A stretch of DNA of 64,000 nucleotides from Pseudomonas sp. UYIF39 (GCF_029963765.1 NZ_JALBYU010000005.1:273716-337715); one strand, 5' to 3'; counted from the stretch's first letter, positions 38,707 through 49,714 are shown. A program made the numbers and translations. Notes: generated by a model not told the origin, from the letters alone.

Positions 38707-41661
38707 TCAGTTCACAGCGGACGTCGCTTCGACATGACGCGGCAAGGTCACCCGGATACGGGTGCCGCGCTGGCTTTGAACATCAGCCGGGCTGTCGATG
38801 GTGATTTGTCCATAATGCTCTTCAACGATGGAATAGACCAGTGCAAGGCCCAGACCGGTGCCTTCGCCAGGATCCTTGGTGGTGAAGAAAGGTTCGAACA
38901 ATCTATCCATGATGTTCTTCGGAATACCGCTGCCTTCGTCTTCCACGATCAAGTCGACCGTGTGTTCGCCGGCTTCGCTTTTGACCCGCACCGCGCTGCC
39001 GGGAGGCGAGGCGTCGCGGGCGTTTGAGAGCAGGTTGATCAGTACTTGTGCAAGCCGCTGGGGGTCGCCTTCGACCCAGTGATCGGGATCGCACAGGTTG
39101 TAGAACTGCACTTCGAAATTGCGTCGGTTCAGGGCCAGCAAACCGATGGCATCCTGGGCCACTTCGGCCAGACAGACGGGCTCGTCGCTGTGCTGATGGC
39201 TGCCGGCGTGGGCGAAGCTCATCAGCGACTGAACGATGCGCGACACGCGTTTGGTCTGCTCCAGGATCTGCCCGCTGATTTCCTTCAGTTCGCTGTCTTC
39301 TTCGCGCTCTTCGCGCAGGTTCTGCGCCAGGCAGGCGATGCCGGTGATCGGGTTGCCGATTTCATGGGCCACGCCAGCGGCGAGTCGGCCGATGCTGGCC
39401 AAGCGCTCGGAGTGCACCAGTTTGTCTTCGAGCATCTGGGTTTCGGTCAGGTCTTCCACCAGTAGAACCAGGCCGCTGTTACCCGGGGCCAGCGGTTCAT
39501 CGATCGCGGCTTTGTGCAGGTTCAGCCAGCGGGTCTGGCCATCGAGGGCCAGGTGCTGTTTGTGTAAATGCTCGTCCGGCAGATTGATGAAGCCTTGCAG
39601 CAGCTCTTTCCAGGGATCGGCAATGGTGCTCAGGCGCGAACCAACCACACGCTGCGCGGCAATCCCGGTCAGCTCCTCCATGGCTTTGTTCCACATGAGG
39701 ATTTCCTGATCCTTGGCCAGCGAGCAGACGCCCATCGGCAATTCCTGCAAGGTCTGGCGGTGGTAGCGGCGCAGGGCATCTAGTTCGGCGGCAAGCCCGG
39801 TCAGGCGCGAGTGGTAATCCTCGAGGCGACTTTCGATGAAGTGGATGTCTTCGGTGACGTAGTTTTCGCCGCCAGCCTTATAAGGCAAGAATGTTTCGAC
39901 CATGTCTTGAGCCACGCTCGGCCCCATCAGGCCGGAGAGGTTGGCTTCAATACGGTCGCGCAAGCGGCGCAAGGCGTAAGGCCGGCGCTCATCGAAAGGC
40001 AGATAGAGGTCACGCAGAGCCTGTTCGACTTCTTTCTGCGCAGCCTTGGCGCCCAATGGTTTTGCAAGCTGTGTGGCGAACTCCTGGGGTGACGCGGCGT
40101 GCAGCTCGCGGCGTTGCGGCCGGCGCACGTTGTCCACGGCACAGGCTTCGGCGGCGCTGGCCTCTTCGCTGCTGGCGTTGGTGAACAGCGAGATCAAGGT
40201 GAACATCAGCACGTTGGCCGCCAGCGACGCGATCGCCGCCATGTGCCAACTGGTGTCGTCCAGCACGTAGATCATGTTGAGCAGCGGAATGTAGAAGCCT
40301 TGCAGGTTGCCGACCAGCGGCAGCAGCATGGTCACCAGCCACACCAGAATCCCCGCGAGCAAACCGGCGATGAAGCCGCGGCGGTTGGCGGTCGGCCAGT
40401 ACAGTACCGACAGCACACCTGGCAGGAACTGCAGGGTGGCGACAAAGGCGACGATGCCCAGATTCGCCAGATCCTGTTCCGCGCCCAGCAGCAGGTAAAA
40501 ACCGTAACCGGCCATGATGATCGCGACGATCAGCGCCCGGCGGGTCCACTTCAGCCAGCGATAGATATTGCCTTCGGCGGGCGGCTGATAAAGCGGCAGC
40601 ACCAAGTGGTTCAGCGCCATCCCGGACAGCGCCAGGGTGGTGACAATGATCAACCCGCTGGCCGCCGACAATCCACCGACATAGGCCAATAGCGCCAGGG
40701 CCTTGTTATTGGCGGCGATGCCGATGCCCAGCGTGAAGTATTCCGGGTTGGTGGTGGCGCCGAGTTTCAGTCCGGCCCAGAGAATCAGCGGTACCGCCAG
40801 GCTCATCAACAGCAGGAACAGTGGCAAGCCCCAGCTCGCACTGACCAGCGAGCGCGGGTTGAGGTTTTCGGTAAACGTCATGTGGTACATGTGCGGCATC
40901 ACAATCGCCGAGGCGAAGAACACCAGCAGCAGCGTGCGCCATGGGCCTTCCTGCAATGGCGTGTGCAAAGCGGCGAGGGCGGTCTGGTTTTGCAGCAGCC
41001 ACAGTTCAAGCTGTTGCGGGCCGTCGAACACGCCATAAAGGGCGTACAGGCCGACGCCGCCAATGGCGATCAGCTTGATCACCGACTCGAAAGCAATCGC
41101 GAACACCAGGCCTTCGTGTTTCTCGCGGGTGGCAATGTGGCGGGAACCGAAGAAAATCGTGAACAGCGTAATCAGTGCGCAGAAGCTCAGGGCTACGCGA
41201 TGTTGTACCGGCTCGCGGGTGAGGATGCCGATGGAGTCGGCCACCGCCTGAATCTGCAACGCCAGCAGCGGCAGCACGCCGATCAGCATGAAGATCGTGG
41301 TCAGTGCGCCGGCCCAGGTGCTGCGGAAGCGGAAGGCGAACAGATCGGCGAGCGACGACAGCTGATAAGTGCGGGTGATCTTCAGAATCGGATACAACAG
41401 CACCGGCGCCAGCAGAAACGCGCCGGAGACGCCCAGATAGCTGGATAAAAATCCGTAGCCGTATTGATAGGCCAGGCCCACCGTGCCGTAAAACGCCCAC
41501 GCACTGGCATACACGCCCAGCGACAGGGTGTACGTCAGCGGGTGGCGAATGATCGCCCGGGGGATCATGCCCCGTTCGCTGACCCAGGCTACGCCGAACA
41601 GCACCGCCAGGTAGGCGGCGCTGATCAGGATCATCTGGGTCAGGCTAAAGCTCATCGGCAT
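38707..41661 (-). CDS. cbrA: Sensor histidine kinase CbrA with SLC5-like transporter domain
   Basis: A 984-residue hybrid. Residues 1-500 form a sodium/solute symporter-like (SLC5) membrane domain of about 13 spans. A STAC-like linker, a PAS domain (about 620-730), the HisKA domain with phospho-acceptor His766 (HEIGNP), and a HATPase domain ([38 protein letters not shown]) follow. The transporter part can carry histidine in P. putida and P. fluorescens. Its ATG lies inside cbrX, so the three cbr genes are co-translated. Confidence 0.97.
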   Translation of the reverse strand: MPMSFSLTQMILISAAYLAVLFGVAWVSERGMIPRAIIRHPLTYTLSLGVYASAWAFYGTVGLAYQYGYGFLSSYLGVSGAFLLAPVLLYPILKITRTYQLSSLADLFAFRFRSTWAGALTTIFMLIGVLPLLALQIQAVADSIGILTREPVQHRVALSFCALITLFTIFFGSRHIATREKHEGLVFAIAFESVIKLIAIGGVGLYALYGVFDGPQQLELWLLQNQTALAALHTPLQEGPWRTLLLVFFASAIVMPHMYHMTFTENLNPRSLVSASWGLPLFLLLMSLAVPLILWAGLKLGATTNPEYFTLGIGIAANNKALALLAYVGGLSAASGLIIVTTLALSGMALNHLVLPLYQPPAEGNIYRWLKWTRRALIVAIIMAGYGFYLLLGAEQDLANLGIVAFVATLQFLPGVLSVLYWPTANRRGFIAGLLAGILVWLVTMLLPLVGNLQGFYIPLLNMIYVLDDTSWHMAAIASLAANVLMFTLISLFTNASSEEASAAEACAVDNVRRPQRRELHAASPQEFATQLAKPLGAKAAQKEVEQALRDLYLPFDERRPYALRRLRDRIEANLSGLMGPSVAQDMVETFLPYKAGGENYVTEDIHFIESRLEDYHSRLTGLAAELDALRRYHRQTLQELPMGVCSLAKDQEILMWNKAMEELTGIAAQRVVGSRLSTIADPWKELLQGFINLPDEHLHKQHLALDGQTRWLNLHKAAIDEPLAPGNSGLVLLVEDLTETQMLEDKLVHSERLASIGRLAAGVAHEIGNPITGIACLAQNLREEREEDSELKEISGQILEQTKRVSRIVQSLMSFAHAGSHQHSDEPVCLAEVAQDAIGLLALNRRNFEVQFYNLCDPDHWVEGDPQRLAQVLINLLSNARDASPPGSAVRVKSEAGEHTVDLIVEDEGSGIPKNIMDRLFEPFFTTKDPGEGTGLGLALVYSIVEEHYGQITIDSPADVQSQRGTRIRVTLPRHVEATSAVN

Positions 41662-41821
41662 CTTTTTGGCTCTGCAGGATGAAGGTCACGACGATCAGAA
41701 TCAGCCAGAGCAGATAAGGGCGATACCAGGCGCCAGTGGCGTCGATCCACCAATCCATGATGGCCGGGGAGAACAGATAAATCCCCACTACCAGGAGCAG
41801 GACCAAGCGATAGATGTACAT
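41645..41821 (-). CDS. cbrX: Small membrane protein CbrX
   Basis: A 58-residue protein, MYIYRLVLLLVVGIYLFSPA-, with two hydrophobic segments (about 4-22 and 37-51) and the conserved DWWIDATGAWYRPYLLW middle. Its 3' end overlaps the start of cbrA by 17 bases, giving translational coupling. Size and position match cbrX as I recall it from P. putida. It resembles small partner subunits of solute:sodium symporters. Function in signalling is not settled. Confidence 0.8.
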   Translation of the reverse strand: MYIYRLVLLLVVGIYLFSPAIMDWWIDATGAWYRPYLLWLILIVVTFILQSQKDADEL

Positions 41822-41898
41822 CCCGGCCTCTCTTTTTTATGCGCGTGCCCGAAAACGTGCGGCGATGGTAACGGATGGGCGCGCCACTGCAAGTGTGA

Positions 41899-42795
41899 TC
41901 ACTGTAGTTGTGCTTCGGGCAGGTTGAGTGCGCGCGGGATCAGCACTGCATCCCAGTGGGCGATGCCCCAGTTCAACACTTCCCGTGGGGTGGCGTAAGC
42001 CAGTTCGGCACCGGGATTGTGCCCCAGTGCGCGCAATGCACGCAGCAACAAGGGGGTTGCCTGATCTTCGGTCAACGGCGGCGAGCGATAGGACTTGCCG
42101 AGCTTGTTGCCATCGGGCTGGGTAATCAGCGGGATATGCAGATAACGCGGTTGCGGCAGGCCAAGCAGTTCTTGCAGGTAGAGCTGGCGCGGTGTTGAGT
42201 CGAGCAGGTCGGCGCCGCGGACGATATCGGTAATGCCTTGCCAGGCGTCGTCCAGCACCACCGCCAGTTGATAGGCGTAGAGCCCGTCGCGGCGACGAAT
42301 CACGAAATCGCCGACTTCCCGGCCCAGGTGTTGGCGGTATTCGCCTTGCACCCGGTCGATGAAGTGGTATTCCAGCTCGGGGACGCGCAGGCGAATCGCC
42401 GCATCTTTGGTGCCGTGGCCGGCGTTGCGGCACAGTCCCGGATAAATCCCGTGATAGGGCGCAAGTGTTTTGCGCGAGCAGGTGCACGCGTAGGCCAGGC
42501 CATGATTGAACAGGCGATTGAGGACTTCGGCGTAGGCATCGTGCCGGTCACTCTGTCGGACCATTTGGCCATCCCACTCGAAACCGTAGCTTTCCAGCGC
42601 CTTGAGAATGGCCGCTTGAGCGCCGGGCTCTTCCCGTGGTGGATCGAGATCTTCCATTCGCATCAGCCAGCGGCCACCCACCGAGCGCGCGTCGAGGTAC
42701 GAGGCCAGCGCTGCGACCAGCGAACCGAAATGCAGATGTCCACTGGGCGTGGGGGCGAAGCGCCCGATGTAGGTGGGGGAGGCGATGGCAGTCAT
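41899..42795 (-). CDS. gluQ: Glutamyl-Q tRNA(Asp) synthetase
   Basis: A truncated glutamyl-tRNA synthetase paralogue that attaches Glu to queuosine in tRNA-Asp. The 298 residues include the HIGH-type motif PTPSGHLHFGS and a zinc-like site (YACTCSRKTL and GLCRNAGHG), while the anticodon-binding domain is absent, as in the family. The KMSKS equivalent is NKLGKSYRSPPL. dksA lies upstream in the same direction, its usual partner. Confidence 0.95.
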   Translation of the reverse strand: MTAIASPTYIGRFAPTPSGHLHFGSLVAALASYLDARSVGGRWLMRMEDLDPPREEPGAQAAILKALESYGFEWDGQMVRQSDRHDAYAEVLNRLFNHGLAYACTCSRKTLAPYHGIYPGLCRNAGHGTKDAAIRLRVPELEYHFIDRVQGEYRQHLGREVGDFVIRRRDGLYAYQLAVVLDDAWQGITDIVRGADLLDSTPRQLYLQELLGLPQPRYLHIPLITQPDGNKLGKSYRSPPLTEDQATPLLLRALRALGHNPGAELAYATPREVLNWGIAHWDAVLIPRALNLPEAQLQ

Positions 42796-42846
42796 GGCTG
42801 GATATTACTTTGTTGGCGCCTGATAAGCGCACGGCTTGATACCGCT

Positions 42847-42921
42847 ATCGCGAGCAAGCTCGCTCCCACATTTGATCTGCGGCGTTCACAAATCCAGTGT
42901 GGGAGCGAGCTTGCTCGCGAT
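42847..42921. repeat. REP pair, family A, in the outward arrangement
   Basis: Here the inverted arms are exchanged: GCGAGCAAGCTCGCTCCCAC comes first and GTGGGAGCGAGCTTGCTCGC second, about 35 bases apart. The other four pairs run the other way, so this may be the junction of two elements. Confidence 0.85.
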
Positions 42922-42965
42922 GGCGATCTTAAAGTCACAGCAGGTATCAGCAAATGTCAGAAACA

Positions 42966-42994
42966 AAAACGGAGCGTTCGCACGCTCCGTTTTT
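42966..42994 (-). terminator. Terminator of dksA (possibly bidirectional)
   Basis: AACGGAGCG and CGCTCCGTT with T or A runs on both sides, just after the dksA stop. Confidence 0.85.
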
Positions 42995-43008
42995 CGTTCA
43001 AGTCGAGA

Positions 43009-43449
43009 TTACTTGCCGACTTGCTTTTCCTTGATTTCCGCCAGGGTCTTGCAGTCAACGCACATATCGGCGGTAGGGCGGGCTTCCAGTCGCTTGACGC
43101 CAATTTCGACGCCGCAGGACTCGCACCAGCCATACTCTTCGTCTTCGATCAGTTGCAGCGTCTTGTCGATCTTTTTGATCAACTTGCGCTCGCGATCGCG
43201 GGCACGCAGCTCGAGGCTGAATTCTTCTTCCTGGCTGGCACGGTCTGCCGGGTCCGGGAAGTTGGCCGCTTCGTCTTTCATGTGATCAACCGTACGGTCG
43301 ACTTCCTGCATCAAGTCCTGTTTCCACTTATTCAGGATCTTGGTGAAGTGAGCGCGCATGGGCTTGCCCATGTATTCCTCGCCCTTTACTTCTTTGTAGG
43401 GGTCGAAACCGCTGATCGACTGGTTTTGCTGCTTTGCTTGGGTGGGCAT
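43009..43449 (-). CDS. dksA: RNA polymerase-binding transcription factor DksA
   Basis: DksA enters the secondary channel of RNA polymerase and, with ppGpp, represses rRNA promoters such as those at the right edge of this window. The 146 residues include a coiled coil whose tip holds DPADRAS (acidic pair) and a C4 zinc motif (CESCG and CVDCK) near the C-terminus, so this is the zinc-containing DksA, not the zinc-free DksA2. Confidence 0.97.
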   Translation of the reverse strand: MPTQAKQQNQSISGFDPYKEVKGEEYMGKPMRAHFTKILNKWKQDLMQEVDRTVDHMKDEAANFPDPADRASQEEEFSLELRARDRERKLIKKIDKTLQLIEDEEYGWCESCGVEIGVKRLEARPTADMCVDCKTLAEIKEKQVGK

Positions 43450-43781
43450 GAAATGGACCGCCTCTACTCTTGTAATCCATTGCGCAGGATTGCTCCATCA
43501 CCGACACCTGCCGGCCCTGCGGCTGCAAGCGGGCGAACTTACCAGATCAAATCGGACCGCGCTACTCCCGGATGTCGAGGTAGTGGCCCGCGATGCTTGC
43601 AAATGATTGCAAAGCCTTGTCTGGTGGCGCTGGAGACCTGATCAATTATTGATTTTAGTCAATCCTGGGGCACACGCTTGAGTCGTTTGAGACCGGCGTT
43701 AAAACGGTCTGACCGCTTTAGGTTCTCGCTTGTTCCTGTGCTTGGGTAGAATTGGTTTTTTTCCCCGTTGAAGGAAGGCTA
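43450..43781. other. Intergenic region between dksA and the aminotransferase gene
   Basis: No gene is seen. It holds the divergent promoters. AGACCG (43690-43695) and CGGTCT (43705-43710) form an inverted repeat 60-90 bp before the aminotransferase start, with TAGAAT (43747-43752) as a likely -10. Confidence 0.5.
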
Positions 43782-44954
43782 ATGGCTCAGTCCTACAGTG
43801 CCCGCAGTCGCGCGATCGAACCTTTCCATGTCATGGCGCTGCTGGCGCGGGCCAATGAACTGCAAGCCGCTGGTCACGACGTGATCCACCTGGAAATCGG
43901 CGAACCCGACTTCACCACCGCCGAGCCGATCATTCAGGCCGGCCAGGCCGCATTGACGGCGGGGAAGACCCGTTACACCGCTGCGCGCGGCATTCCCGAG
44001 TTGCGTGAGGCCATTTCCGGCTTTTATCAGCAACGATACGGTTTGAACATCGACCCGCAGCGAATCCTCATCACGCCTGGCGGTTCTGGTGCGCTGCTGC
44101 TGGCCAGCGCCTTGTTGGTGGACCCAGGTAAGCACTGGCTGCTGGCGGACCCGGGATACCCGTGCAACCGGCACTTTCTGCGGCTGGTGGAAGGCGCAGC
44201 GCAACTGGTGCCAGTTGGTCCGGACGTGCGCTATCAGCTGACGCCAGACCTGATAGCGCGCCATTGGGACCACGACAGCGTCGGTGCGCTGGTGGCATCG
44301 CCAGCGAACCCGACCGGGACGATCCTGACCCGCGATGAGCTGGCGGGCCTGTCTGCCGCGATCAAGGAGCGTCACGGTCATCTGGTGGTGGACGAGATCT
44401 ATCACGGACTGACTTACGGCACTGATGCGGCCAGCGTGCTGGAAGTCGATGACAGTGCCTTTGTACTGAATAGTTTTTCCAAATATTTCGGGATGACCGG
44501 TTGGCGCCTCGGTTGGCTGGTGGCGCCGGAAGCAGCGGTCGGTGAACTGGAAAAACTCGCCCAGAATCTCTACATCAGCGCCCCGAGCATGGCTCAGCAC
44601 GCCGCTTTGGCCTGCTTCGAACCGGCCACGATCAGCATTCTGGAAGAGCGTCGCGCCGAATTCGGCCGTCGTCGGGATTTCCTGCTGCCAGCCCTGCGAG
44701 AGTTGGGCTTTGGTATCGCCGTTGAACCTGAAGGCGCGTTCTACTTGTATGCCGATATCAGCAAGTTCGGCGGCGATGCCTTCGCGTTCTGCCGACATTT
44801 CCTGGAAACCGAACACGTGGCGATTACTCCGGGTCTGGACTTCGGTCGTTATCAGGCCGGCCATCATGTGCGGTTTGCCTACACCCAAAGTCTCCCGCGC
44901 CTACAAGAAGCGGTCGAGCGGATTGCGCGCGGCTTGAAGAGCTGGCAAGGCTGA
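43782..44954 (+). CDS. Pyridoxal-phosphate class I/II aminotransferase
   Basis: A 390-residue fold-type I aminotransferase. The PLP lysine sits in [15 protein letters not shown], and the substrate-binding [20 protein letters not shown] and late Arg ([10 protein letters not shown]) blocks are intact. It resembles aspartate/branched-chain aminotransferases of the YbdL/MtnE type, but the substrate cannot be fixed. AGGAAGG lies before ATG 43782. The stop overlaps sfsA, as in other pseudomonads. Confidence 0.88.
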   Translation: MAQSYSARSRAIEPFHVMALLARANELQAAGHDVIHLEIGEPDFTTAEPIIQAGQAALTAGKTRYTAARGIPELREAISGFYQQRYGLNIDPQRILITPGGSGALLLASALLVDPGKHWLLADPGYPCNRHFLRLVEGAAQLVPVGPDVRYQLTPDLIARHWDHDSVGALVASPANPTGTILTRDELAGLSAAIKERHGHLVVDEIYHGLTYGTDAASVLEVDDSAFVLNSFSKYFGMTGWRLGWLVAPEAAVGELEKLAQNLYISAPSMAQHAALACFEPATISILEERRAEFGRRRDFLLPALRELGFGIAVEPEGAFYLYADISKFGGDAFAFCRHFLETEHVAITPGLDFGRYQAGHHVRFAYTQSLPRLQEAVERIARGLKSWQG

Positions 44955-45667
44955 TGCGTTTTCATCCTCCCCTCGAAGAAGGCCGTTTGATTCGTCGTTA
45001 CAAGCGTTTTCTCGCCGATATCGAAACCGTTAGCGGCGAGTTGCTGACCATTCACTGCCCGAACACCGGCTCGATGCTCAATTGCCAGGTCGAAGGCGGG
45101 CAGGTCTGGTTCAGCCGTTCCAACGACCCCAAGCGCAAGTTGCCCGGCACCTGGGAAATCGGCGAAACGCCGCAGGGGCGCTTGTTTTGTGTGAATACCG
45201 GGCGGGCCAACGGCTTGATCGAAGAAGCACTGCGAGCCGGCGTCATCCCTGAACTGAACGGCTTTACTGAACTGAAACGTGAAGTAGCCTACGGTCAGGA
45301 GAGCAGTCGCATCGATTTTCGCCTCGATTACCCGAGCGGGCCGGCTTATGTGGAAGTCAAAAGCGTCACTTTGGGCTTCGATGGTTCTTCGGTGGCAGCG
45401 TTTCCCGATGCGGTGACCCAGCGAGGGGCCAAGCATTTGCGCGAATTGGCGCATTTGGCCCGGGACGGAATTCGTGCGGTGCAGTTGTATTGCGTCAATC
45501 TCACCGGCATCGACGCTGTGCGTCCTGCAGAAGAAATCGATTCGGCCTACGCCGCAGCCTTGCGTGAGGCGGTGTCGTGTGGGGTTGAGGTGCTGGCCTA
45601 TGGCGTGCACTTGACCCACGAAGAAATGGTGGTCGATCGGCGTCTGGAGGTGTTGCTGAACGGCTAA
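44954..45667 (+). CDS. sfsA: DNA/RNA nuclease SfsA (sugar fermentation stimulation protein)
   Basis: A 237-residue SfsA family protein with the OB-fold N-terminus ([26 protein letters not shown]) and PD-(D/E)XK-like nuclease core ([24 protein letters not shown]). The name came from maltose genes in E. coli. It shares one base with the upstream aminotransferase gene and converges by four bases with the Rieske gene. Confidence 0.94.
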   Translation: MRFHPPLEEGRLIRRYKRFLADIETVSGELLTIHCPNTGSMLNCQVEGGQVWFSRSNDPKRKLPGTWEIGETPQGRLFCVNTGRANGLIEEALRAGVIPELNGFTELKREVAYGQESSRIDFRLDYPSGPAYVEVKSVTLGFDGSSVAAFPDAVTQRGAKHLRELAHLARDGIRAVQLYCVNLTGIDAVRPAEEIDSAYAAALREAVSCGVEVLAYGVHLTHEEMVVDRRLEVLLNG

Positions 45668-45981
45668 AGACTGACCCAGATCCCTTGCTCGTCTTCGCGG
45701 CAGGCGACTGTGGTCAGGGACTGCCCGGCACAAGGGCCGGCGACGCATTCGCCGTCTTCGATCAGAAACAGTGCGCCGTGGGTCGCGCACTGGATGAGGC
45801 TGTTGCTGGGGTCGAGAAACTGGTCAGGCTTCCATTCCAGTCCGACGCCACGGTGCGGGCAGCGATTGATGTAGGCGTAAACCTGGCCGCCACGGCGCAC
45901 GGCAAAGAGCTTCTGGCCGTCGATGTCGAAACCGCGACTGCTGGCATCGGCCAGCTCAACACCTGCACAAAGAAACTTCAT
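45664..45981 (-). CDS. Rieske [2Fe-2S] ferredoxin-type protein
   Basis: A 105-residue Rieske protein with cluster ligands CPHRG (C-x-H) and CATHG (C-x2-H) separated by the usual 17-residue loop. Such small proteins serve as electron carriers or regulatory subunits of oxygenases, but no oxygenase gene is adjacent. GAGGATA precedes ATG 45981. The gene converges on sfsA and diverges from phuT. Confidence 0.88.
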   Translation of the reverse strand: MKFLCAGVELADASSRGFDIDGQKLFAVRRGGQVYAYINRCPHRGVGLEWKPDQFLDPSNSLIQCATHGALFLIEDGECVAGPCAGQSLTTVACREDEQGIWVSL

Positions 45982-46033
45982 GTCTATCCTCAAGTCCTGC
46001 GGCTCGTGACTGGATATGTCCGAGCTTGACGTT

Positions 46034-46054
46034 CAAATGCAAACAATTATCAAA
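46034..46054 (+). promoter_or_regulatory. Weak candidate Fur box upstream of phuT
   Basis: AAATGCAAACAATTATCAAAT, about 95 bp before phuT, shares AATTATC and A/T spacing with the Fur consensus but is a partial match. Iron regulation of the phu genes is known in Pseudomonas. Confidence 0.35.
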
Positions 46055-46147
46055 TGGCCGCCTTGCCCTTCGGGTACAGATGCCAGGCGCCAAGGATACG
46101 TGGCCTGTCATCTCGATGCCCGGGAAAACCCTTAAAGGAAGCTGTTT

Positions 46148-47020
46148 ATGCGCCTGAGTACCCGCGTTGCTGCGCTTTGTGTCGGACTCCTCGTCAGCCA
46201 CCACGCCGCAGCGGCCGAGTTGCCACAACGTTGGGTCAGTGCCGGTGGTGCTTTATCGGAATGGATCAGCGCGCTGGGCGGTGAATCGAAACTGGTGGGT
46301 GTCGACACCACCAGTCAGCACCCGGAATCGCTCAAGGCATTGCCAAGCATCGGGTATCAGCGGCAATTGTCGGCGGAGGGTATTTTGAGCTTACGCCCGC
46401 AGATACTGGTCGGCACCGAGGAAATGGGACCGCCACCGGTACTTTCGCAGGTTCGCAGTGCAGGCGTGCAGGTCGAACTGTTCTCGGCCCAGCCGGACCT
46501 GCCGACCTTGCAGGGTAATTTGCAGCATTTGGGCAAGTTACTCGGCGCTGAAGATCAGGCCTCACAATTGTTTCAGACGTATCAACAGCAACTCGATCAA
46601 CAAAAGATCCGGGTCACTCGGGCGCAGTTGAAGGAAAAATCGCCGGGCGTGCTGTTGTTGCTTGGCCACGCGGGCGGCAAACCGCTCATCGCCGGCAAGG
46701 ACACCGCCGCCGATTGGTTGCTGCAACGGGCCGGTGGGCACAATCTGGCCACGCATACCGGCTATAAACCCTTTTCTGTTGAATCCCTGGTCAGTCTGGA
46801 TCCCGAGGTGCTGGTGTTTGCCGATCGTGCACTGACCGGCGATGCGGCACGTGCGGCGTTGTTCAAGGAGAACCCCATCCTGTCCTCGACCCGCGCGGCC
46901 AAGGGCGGGCGAGTCATGGAGCTTGATCCGACCTTGTTGGTTGGGGGCTTGGGGCCGCGGCTACCCGAGGCGTTGAAAAAATTGTCTGACGCTTTCTACC
47001 CCGGTTCGGCCGGCCAATGA
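46148..47020 (+). CDS. phuT: Heme ABC transporter substrate-binding protein
   Basis: Periplasmic hemin-binding protein of the TroA/FepB-like fold. The 290-residue precursor has a signal peptide ending HAAAA|ELPQ and the family blocks GGALSEWISALGGESKLVGVDTTSQ at the N-lobe and VLLLLGHAGGKPLIAGKDTAADWLLQRAGG mid-protein. It hands heme to PhuUV. AAAGGAAG precedes the ATG. First gene of phuT-U-V-W; the usual phuS and receptor phuR are not beside it. Confidence 0.92.
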   Translation: MRLSTRVAALCVGLLVSHHAAAAELPQRWVSAGGALSEWISALGGESKLVGVDTTSQHPESLKALPSIGYQRQLSAEGILSLRPQILVGTEEMGPPPVLSQVRSAGVQVELFSAQPDLPTLQGNLQHLGKLLGAEDQASQLFQTYQQQLDQQKIRVTRAQLKEKSPGVLLLLGHAGGKPLIAGKDTAADWLLQRAGGHNLATHTGYKPFSVESLVSLDPEVLVFADRALTGDAARAALFKENPILSSTRAAKGGRVMELDPTLLVGGLGPRLPEALKKLSDAFYPGSAGQ

Positions 47021-48054
47021 CCATCCTGGTTAAACCCCGCGCTTTATTCATGGGTCTGATCCTTCTGTGTATGTTGGCCATCTGGCTGTCGTTGGCGCTT
47101 GGGCCGGTGAGCTTGCCGTTGTTCGACACCTTGCGTGCAGCTCTGCGGCTGGTGGGTGTACCGATCGCGCCCGACGGGCTGGAGCAGGCCGAGCTGATCC
47201 TCGGGCAGATTCGCTTGCCGCGAACCTTGTTGGGTTTGGCTGTGGGTGGCGTATTGGCACTGTCCGGTGTGGCGATGCAGGGGTTGTTTCGTAATCCTCT
47301 GGCCGATCCGGGGCTGGTCGGCGTCTCCAGCGGTGCGGCATTGGGCGCGGCGATCGCGATTGTCGGAGGCTCGGTATTCGGCGGACTGCCCGAATCCTTC
47401 GGGCCTTATCTGTTATCGCTGTTCGCGTTTCTCGGCGGGCTGGGCGTGACGGCATTGGTGTATCGACTGGGCCGGCGCAACGGGCAGACCAATGTCGCGA
47501 CCATGCTGCTGGCCGGAATTGCGTTGACTGTGCTGGCCGGCTCCGCCGTGGGACTGTTCACGTATCTGGCGGATGACGCGACGCTGCGCACCCTGACGTT
47601 CTGGAACCTGGGCAGCCTCAATGGCGCCAGCTATTCGCGGCTCTGGCCGTTACTGCTGATCAGTGCCGGCGTGGCGCTGTGGCTGCCGCGCCGGGCCAAG
47701 GCCTTGAATGCGTTGTTGCTGGGTGAGTCGGAGGCTGGTCACCTGGGCATCGACGTCGAAGGGCTCAAGCGCGAGTTGGTGTTCTGCACGGCGCTGGGTG
47801 TCGGTGCCGCGGTGGCTGCGGCGGGGATGATCGGGTTTGTCGGTCTGGTGGTGCCGCATCTGGTGCGACTGCTGGCCGGTCCGGATCATCGTGTGCTGTT
47901 GCCAGCGTCAGTATTGGCGGGGGCCAGTCTTTTGTTGTTTGCCGATCTGGTGGCCCGACTGGCCCTGGCGCCGGCCGAATTGCCGATCGGGATCGTCACG
48001 GCTTTCATCGGCGCGCCGTTCTTTCTGTATTTATTGCTCAGAGGGCGTGCCTGA
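47017..48054 (+). CDS. phuU: Heme ABC transporter permease
   Basis: A 345-residue FecCD-family permease with about nine to ten spans. The block [46 protein letters not shown] and the [20 protein letters not shown] coupling-helix motif are typical. The start overlaps phuT by four bases. Confidence 0.95.
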   Translation: MTILVKPRALFMGLILLCMLAIWLSLALGPVSLPLFDTLRAALRLVGVPIAPDGLEQAELILGQIRLPRTLLGLAVGGVLALSGVAMQGLFRNPLADPGLVGVSSGAALGAAIAIVGGSVFGGLPESFGPYLLSLFAFLGGLGVTALVYRLGRRNGQTNVATMLLAGIALTVLAGSAVGLFTYLADDATLRTLTFWNLGSLNGASYSRLWPLLLISAGVALWLPRRAKALNALLLGESEAGHLGIDVEGLKRELVFCTALGVGAAVAAAGMIGFVGLVVPHLVRLLAGPDHRVLLPASVLAGASLLLFADLVARLALAPAELPIGIVTAFIGAPFFLYLLLRGRA

Positions 48055-48821
48055 TGTTGCGAACGCAAAATCTGCAAATCCGTAGGGGCCGAAAGATTGT
48101 CCTGACGGACATCACGCTTGAGCTCAAACCAGGCGAAGTCCTCGGTGTGCTGGGACCTAACGGCGCCGGTAAAAGCACCTTGCTCGGCGCCTTGTGCGGC
48201 GAGTTGCAGGCTCATCATGGCAGCGTCTGGCTCGACGAGCGCGAGTTGAGCGATTGGGCGGGGACGGCGCGAGCGCAGCGTTTGGCGGTATTGCCGCAGG
48301 TGTCGACCTTGGACTTCGCCTTTCGTGTCGAAGAGGTGGTCGGCATGGGCCGCTTACCCCATCAAAGCGGTCGGGTCCGCGATGACGAGATCGTTGCCGC
48401 CGCATTGCACGCTGCCGATGCCGGGCATTTGAGTGGCCGCAGCTATCTGGCCTTGTCCGGTGGCGAACGTCAGCGGGTGCATCTGGCGCGGGTTCTGGCG
48501 CAGCTCTGGCCGGGCGAAGCGGGGCAAACGTTGTTGCTTGATGAGCCAACGTCGATGCTCGACCCGCTTCATCAGCACACCACGTTGCAAGCCGTGCGCG
48601 AGTTCGCCAATCGTGGCGCAGCGGTGCTGGTGATCCTGCATGATCTGAACCTGGCAGCGCGCTATTGTGATCGCCTGTTACTGCTCGAAGGCGGGCGCCC
48701 TGTGGCGCTCGATACACCGGAGCAGGTGTTGCGCCCGGAACCACTCAAGGCCGTGTTCGGGCTGGAAGTGCTGGTGCAGCAGCACCCGGAGCGTGGGCAT
48801 CCGCTGATCATCGCCCGCTGA
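48054..48821 (+). CDS. phuV: Heme ABC transporter ATP-binding protein
   Basis: A 255-residue ABC ATPase with Walker [10 protein letters not shown], the signature [17 protein letters not shown], Walker [12 protein letters not shown] and the switch His in [11 protein letters not shown]. It powers heme import with PhuU and overlaps it by one base. Confidence 0.95.
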   Translation: MLRTQNLQIRRGRKIVLTDITLELKPGEVLGVLGPNGAGKSTLLGALCGELQAHHGSVWLDERELSDWAGTARAQRLAVLPQVSTLDFAFRVEEVVGMGRLPHQSGRVRDDEIVAAALHAADAGHLSGRSYLALSGGERQRVHLARVLAQLWPGEAGQTLLLDEPTSMLDPLHQHTTLQAVREFANRGAAVLVILHDLNLAARYCDRLLLLEGGRPVALDTPEQVLRPEPLKAVFGLEVLVQQHPERGHPLIIAR

Positions 48822-48841
48822 GTTTTTTATGGAGTGAAAAC

Positions 48842-49693
48842 ATGCGTGGGATTTTGATGCTGGCCTTGCTGTTGCTGAGTGCCTGTCAGCATGTTTCGAC
48901 TCCACCACCGGTTGTGGGCGAGATTCGGGACTTGCGCAGCGGCCAGGTTCTGGCGGCAGAGGAGCTGGTTGAGCGGTTGGAGTCGCCTTCACGACTGATC
49001 GTGGGCGAGCAGCATGACAATCGCGATCACCATCAACTGCAGTTGTGGTTATTGAAGTCGCTGGGTGAACGGCGAGCTCAAGGCAGTCTGCTGCTGGAAA
49101 TGCTCACGCCGGATCAACAGCTGCGCGTCGATGACGTCCATCACGCCTCGACACCACCGACGGATTTACCCGGTGCATTAGCGTGGCAGTCGGGTTGGGA
49201 CTGGAATCTGTACGGACCCATCGTTCGCTTCGCGCTTTCCCAGCCATACCCGCTGCTGGCTGCCAATCTGGACACGCTTGAAGTCCGCGCCGTTTACGCC
49301 AACCCTCCGATATTGAACGGTTCGCGCTCCAACGCAGCTTCTGTGAAGGACGAGTTGCTGAAGCAAGTCAGCGACTCCCACTGTGGCCTGCTGCCGAAAT
49401 CGCAGATGCCGGCAATGCTGGCGGTCCAGCAGCAACGTGACAGACGGATGGCCGAACGCCTGCTGGCGGCACCCACTCCTTCACTGCTGTTCGCCGGCGC
49501 TTACCATGCGCGCAAGGATGTCGGCGTGCCGATTCATGTACTTGATCTGGGAGTGCCTCAGGCGCCTGTGGTGCTGATGCTGGCGGAGCAGGGCAGCGAG
49601 GTTACACCGGCCATGGCGGATTACGTCTGGTACACGCCTGCCACGCCACCGCAGGATTATTGCGCGCAAATGCGTAAGCAATTTGGCAAGTGA
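48842..49693 (+). CDS. phuW: ChaN-family heme-binding lipoprotein (PhuW)
   Basis: A 283-residue precursor with a lipobox (LLLLSAC, lipidated Cys about residue 18). The ChaN domain follows, with IVGEQHDNRDHHQLQLWLLKSL and LLEMLTPDQQ; ChaN proteins dimerise around stacked heme molecules. In P. aeruginosa the last gene of phuSTUVW is this type. A 20-base gap follows phuV. Confidence 0.88.
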   Translation: MRGILMLALLLLSACQHVSTPPPVVGEIRDLRSGQVLAAEELVERLESPSRLIVGEQHDNRDHHQLQLWLLKSLGERRAQGSLLLEMLTPDQQLRVDDVHHASTPPTDLPGALAWQSGWDWNLYGPIVRFALSQPYPLLAANLDTLEVRAVYANPPILNGSRSNAASVKDELLKQVSDSHCGLLPKSQMPAMLAVQQQRDRRMAERLLAAPTPSLLFAGAYHARKDVGVPIHVLDLGVPQAPVVLMLAEQGSEVTPAMADYVWYTPATPPQDYCAQMRKQFGK

Positions 49694-49714
49694 TCGACCG
49701 ACTTTTCTCCAGGC

